From positions 1 through 64,000 of the forward strand of contig CALYMY010000086.1 of assembly GCA_944548615.1 (NCBI GenBank): 64,000 nucleotides of DNA, written 5' to 3'. Source of the stretch: Micropterix aruncella. Its lineage: Eukaryota; Arthropoda; Insecta; Lepidoptera; Micropterigidae. A model generated the notes under the pieces. The model saw only the letters and a list, made by a program, of their open reading frames with translations, made no database searches and was not told where the DNA came from. Positions 62,045 through 64,000 of this stretch are shown piece after piece. Each line of letters begins with the position of its first letter. The stretch's first letter is position 1. The translations under genes and the position numbers were made by a program.

Positions 62045-63260
62045 GCTTCATTTTGAACATAGAAATTGTTATGAAAAAATCACATTTTTCGAAATAAATC
62101 GAGATACAGTAAACCTACCGCGTTGCGGACTTTGGAGAGATCGACACCCCGCTTAAGCTCTACAAAATGGCATTTTTGAAATTTTGACATTTTGAAAATT
62201 TTTATATAGAATTTCATTTTAAACATAGAAATTATAATGAAAAAATCACATTTTTCGAAAAAGATCGTGATAGAGTAAACCTATAGCGTTACGGCGTTCG
62301 GACAGAACGACGGCCTTGGTATTCTCTTCGAAATGGCATTTTCGAAATTTTGACATTTTGAAATTTTTTATATAAACTTTCATTTTGAACATAGAAATTG
62401 TTATGAATAAATGACATTTTTCAAAAAAGACCGTGATAGAGTAAATTAAACGCGTTACGGTGTTCCGGCAGAACGAAGGCCTTTGAAATCTCTACGAAAT
62501 GGCATTTTCGAAATTTTGACATTTTGAAATTTTTTATACAAACTTTCATTTTGAACATAGAAATTGTTATGAATAAATGTCATTTTTCGAAAAAGACCGT
62601 GATAGAGTAAATCAAACGCGTTACGGTGTTCGGACAGAACGAAGGCCTTTGAAAACTCTACGAAATGGCATTTTCGAAATTTTGACATTTTGAAATATTT
62701 TATATAAACTTTCATTTTGAACATAGAAATTGTTATGAAAAAATCACATTTTTCACAAAAGAACGAGATAGAGTAAATAAAACGCGTTACGGTGTTTGGA
62801 CAGAACGAAGGCCTTTGAAATCTCTACGAAATGGCATTTTCGAAATTTTGACATTTTGAAATTTTTTATATAAACTTTCATTTTGAACATAGAAATTGTT
62901 ATGAATAAATGTCATTTTTCGAAAAAGACCGTGATAGAGTAAATAAAACGCGTTACGGTGTTCGGACAGAACGAAGGCCTTTGAAATCTCTACGAAATGG
63001 CATTTTCGAAATTTTGACATTTTGAAATTTTTTATACAAACTTTCATTTTGGACATAGAAATTGTTATGAATAAATGTCATTTTTCGAAAAAGACCGTGA
63101 TAGAGTAAATCAAACGCGTTACGTTGTTCGGGCAGAACGAAGGCCTTTGAAATCTCTACGAAATGGCATTTTCGAAATTTTGACATTTTGAAATTTTTTA
63201 TATAAACTTTCATTTTGAACATAGAAATTGTTATGAAAAAATCACATTTTTCGAAATAAA
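62045..63260. repeat. B satellite block, unit 16
   Basis: Seven monomers. m1 has GAGATACAG as in unit 15, but m4 has the common TTCGGACAG. Confidence 0.95.
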
Positions 63261-63980
63261 TTGGCTCCCGACGTTTGAGGGCTATTTCGCTAAAAGGCAT
63301 CAATTATAGTCCTCCCTGTTTATTATTATCTAATAGAGTTTTGCTTTGCGCATCTAACGCTTCTTTTAATTTTCAAATCTGATTAATATTAACGGAATTA
63401 TAGACGATTTAATATCTGTATAGGTATATTGATTTATCGATTTAACGGTTTTGTTTCCATAGTAACGAGCTCGGGCGGTGGCCCGACTCGCAATAGAATA
63501 TTTATCGATTTAACGATTTCTGTTTCTATGGTAACTTCAGCCCTCGTCATACTTGCAAAAGTTTATTTATCGATTTTACGATTTTTGTTTTCAATAGTAG
63601 CGATCCGAGCCAAGGGAGTTTTAGTATTTTTCCCGCGGCTTCGTTTAATAAATTAAATATTATATTCTTTATTTTATCATATACACACAAGCGAGGTGTC
63701 AAAAGATAGGGTTTTAGAACGCTTTTCATTTCATTGCTTCTGCTTTTTATCTCGTCTTCTTCTTCTTCTTTTTTTACTTTTCAATACTATTTAATCTGTG
63801 CTTTTTCATTTTCATTTTCAGTGCCTTTGATCAACGAGAAGAGACAATATGGAGACCACAGAAATAGAAGTGCCGTTTCGGAATTTCGAAGAAATACCGG
63901 AACGAGCCAGAGATATTGCCCGCGAGGCGTTAAACGAATTAAAAGGAGTAAACAACCTACGGAAAGAGGTACGTGACAAG
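63261..63980 (+). repeat. C segment, unit 16
   Basis: X-box dyads at 63453-63466 and 63522-63535. The left half has the common TTATAGTCC; the pyrimidine tract has the unit-15 T run. Confidence 0.93.
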
Positions 63981-64000
63981 GACGAGGGAACTCCTCAACG
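63849..64000 (+). CDS. Candidate-exon ORF, unit 16 (cut by the window end)
   Basis: Acceptor ends at 63821, donor GT at 63969. All 40 exon codons are present; the read-through tail is cut off. Confidence 0.4.
   Translation, partial: METTEIEVPFRNFEEIPERARDIAREALNELKGVNNLRKEVRDKDEGTPQ
63981..64000. repeat. A satellite, start of the next array
   Basis: First 20 bp of the next A array, starting GACGAGGGAACTCC. Confidence 0.9.

Noticed and set aside
3387..64000. CRISPR-like array
   Set aside because: The repeats are contiguous 119- and 166-bp monomers with no unique spacers, and the sequence is eukaryotic.
3387..64000. rDNA or 5S/spliced-leader gene repeat
   Set aside because: I found no 5S box, rRNA core or nematode SL1 sequence in the C segment or monomers.

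Overview
The window is a eukaryotic satellite array, almost certainly non-coding apart from one small candidate exon per repeat unit. AT-rich DNA, a TTTTCAG splice acceptor close to an ATG, RFX/X-box-like dyads and an RTE-type LINE fragment suggest an invertebrate, with a nematode as my best guess. That guess is inference. I see no rRNA, tRNA, CRISPR array or bacterial gene structure.

From start to end the window is one composite higher-order repeat (HOR), seen as 16 units. Each unit is [A array] - [B block] - [C segment]. A is a 119-bp monomer, usually 14 in tandem (range 9 to 37). B is a 166-bp AT-rich monomer, usually seven in tandem (range 6 to 8), whose first two copies are always the most divergent. 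C is about 707 bp of single-copy-like sequence. The standard unit is 3612 bp. Every other unit length equals 3612 plus or minus whole multiples of 119 or 166, apart from three small indels (+5, +4, +1) and one 945-bp LINE insertion with its target duplication.

The C segment looks like the captured 5' end of a gene. In order it has three 65-68 bp repeats, two of which carry perfect X-box dyads, then a GC-rich hairpin (inside the first repeat), a pyrimidine-rich stretch, a TTTTCAG acceptor, a 147-bp exon with an ATG 27 nt in, and a GTACGTG donor. The 40 codons before the donor start METTEIEVPF. They are open in all 16 copies and read on for 16 more codons into the satellite before a TGA. I do not recognise the protein.

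Two mobile insertions interrupt the leftmost unit and no other. A 3063-bp element (324-3386) with TGTAA/TTACA ends and a 4-bp CCAG duplication splits the fifth monomer of the unit-1 A array. A 5'-truncated RTE-type LINE (6401-7331) with a 14-bp target duplication splits the candidate exon of unit 1.

The layout is: 1-323 A array of unit 1 (monomers 3-5); 324-3386 insert; 3387-7363 rest of unit 1 with the LINE; 7364-63980 units 2 to 16; 63981-64000 start of the next A array.
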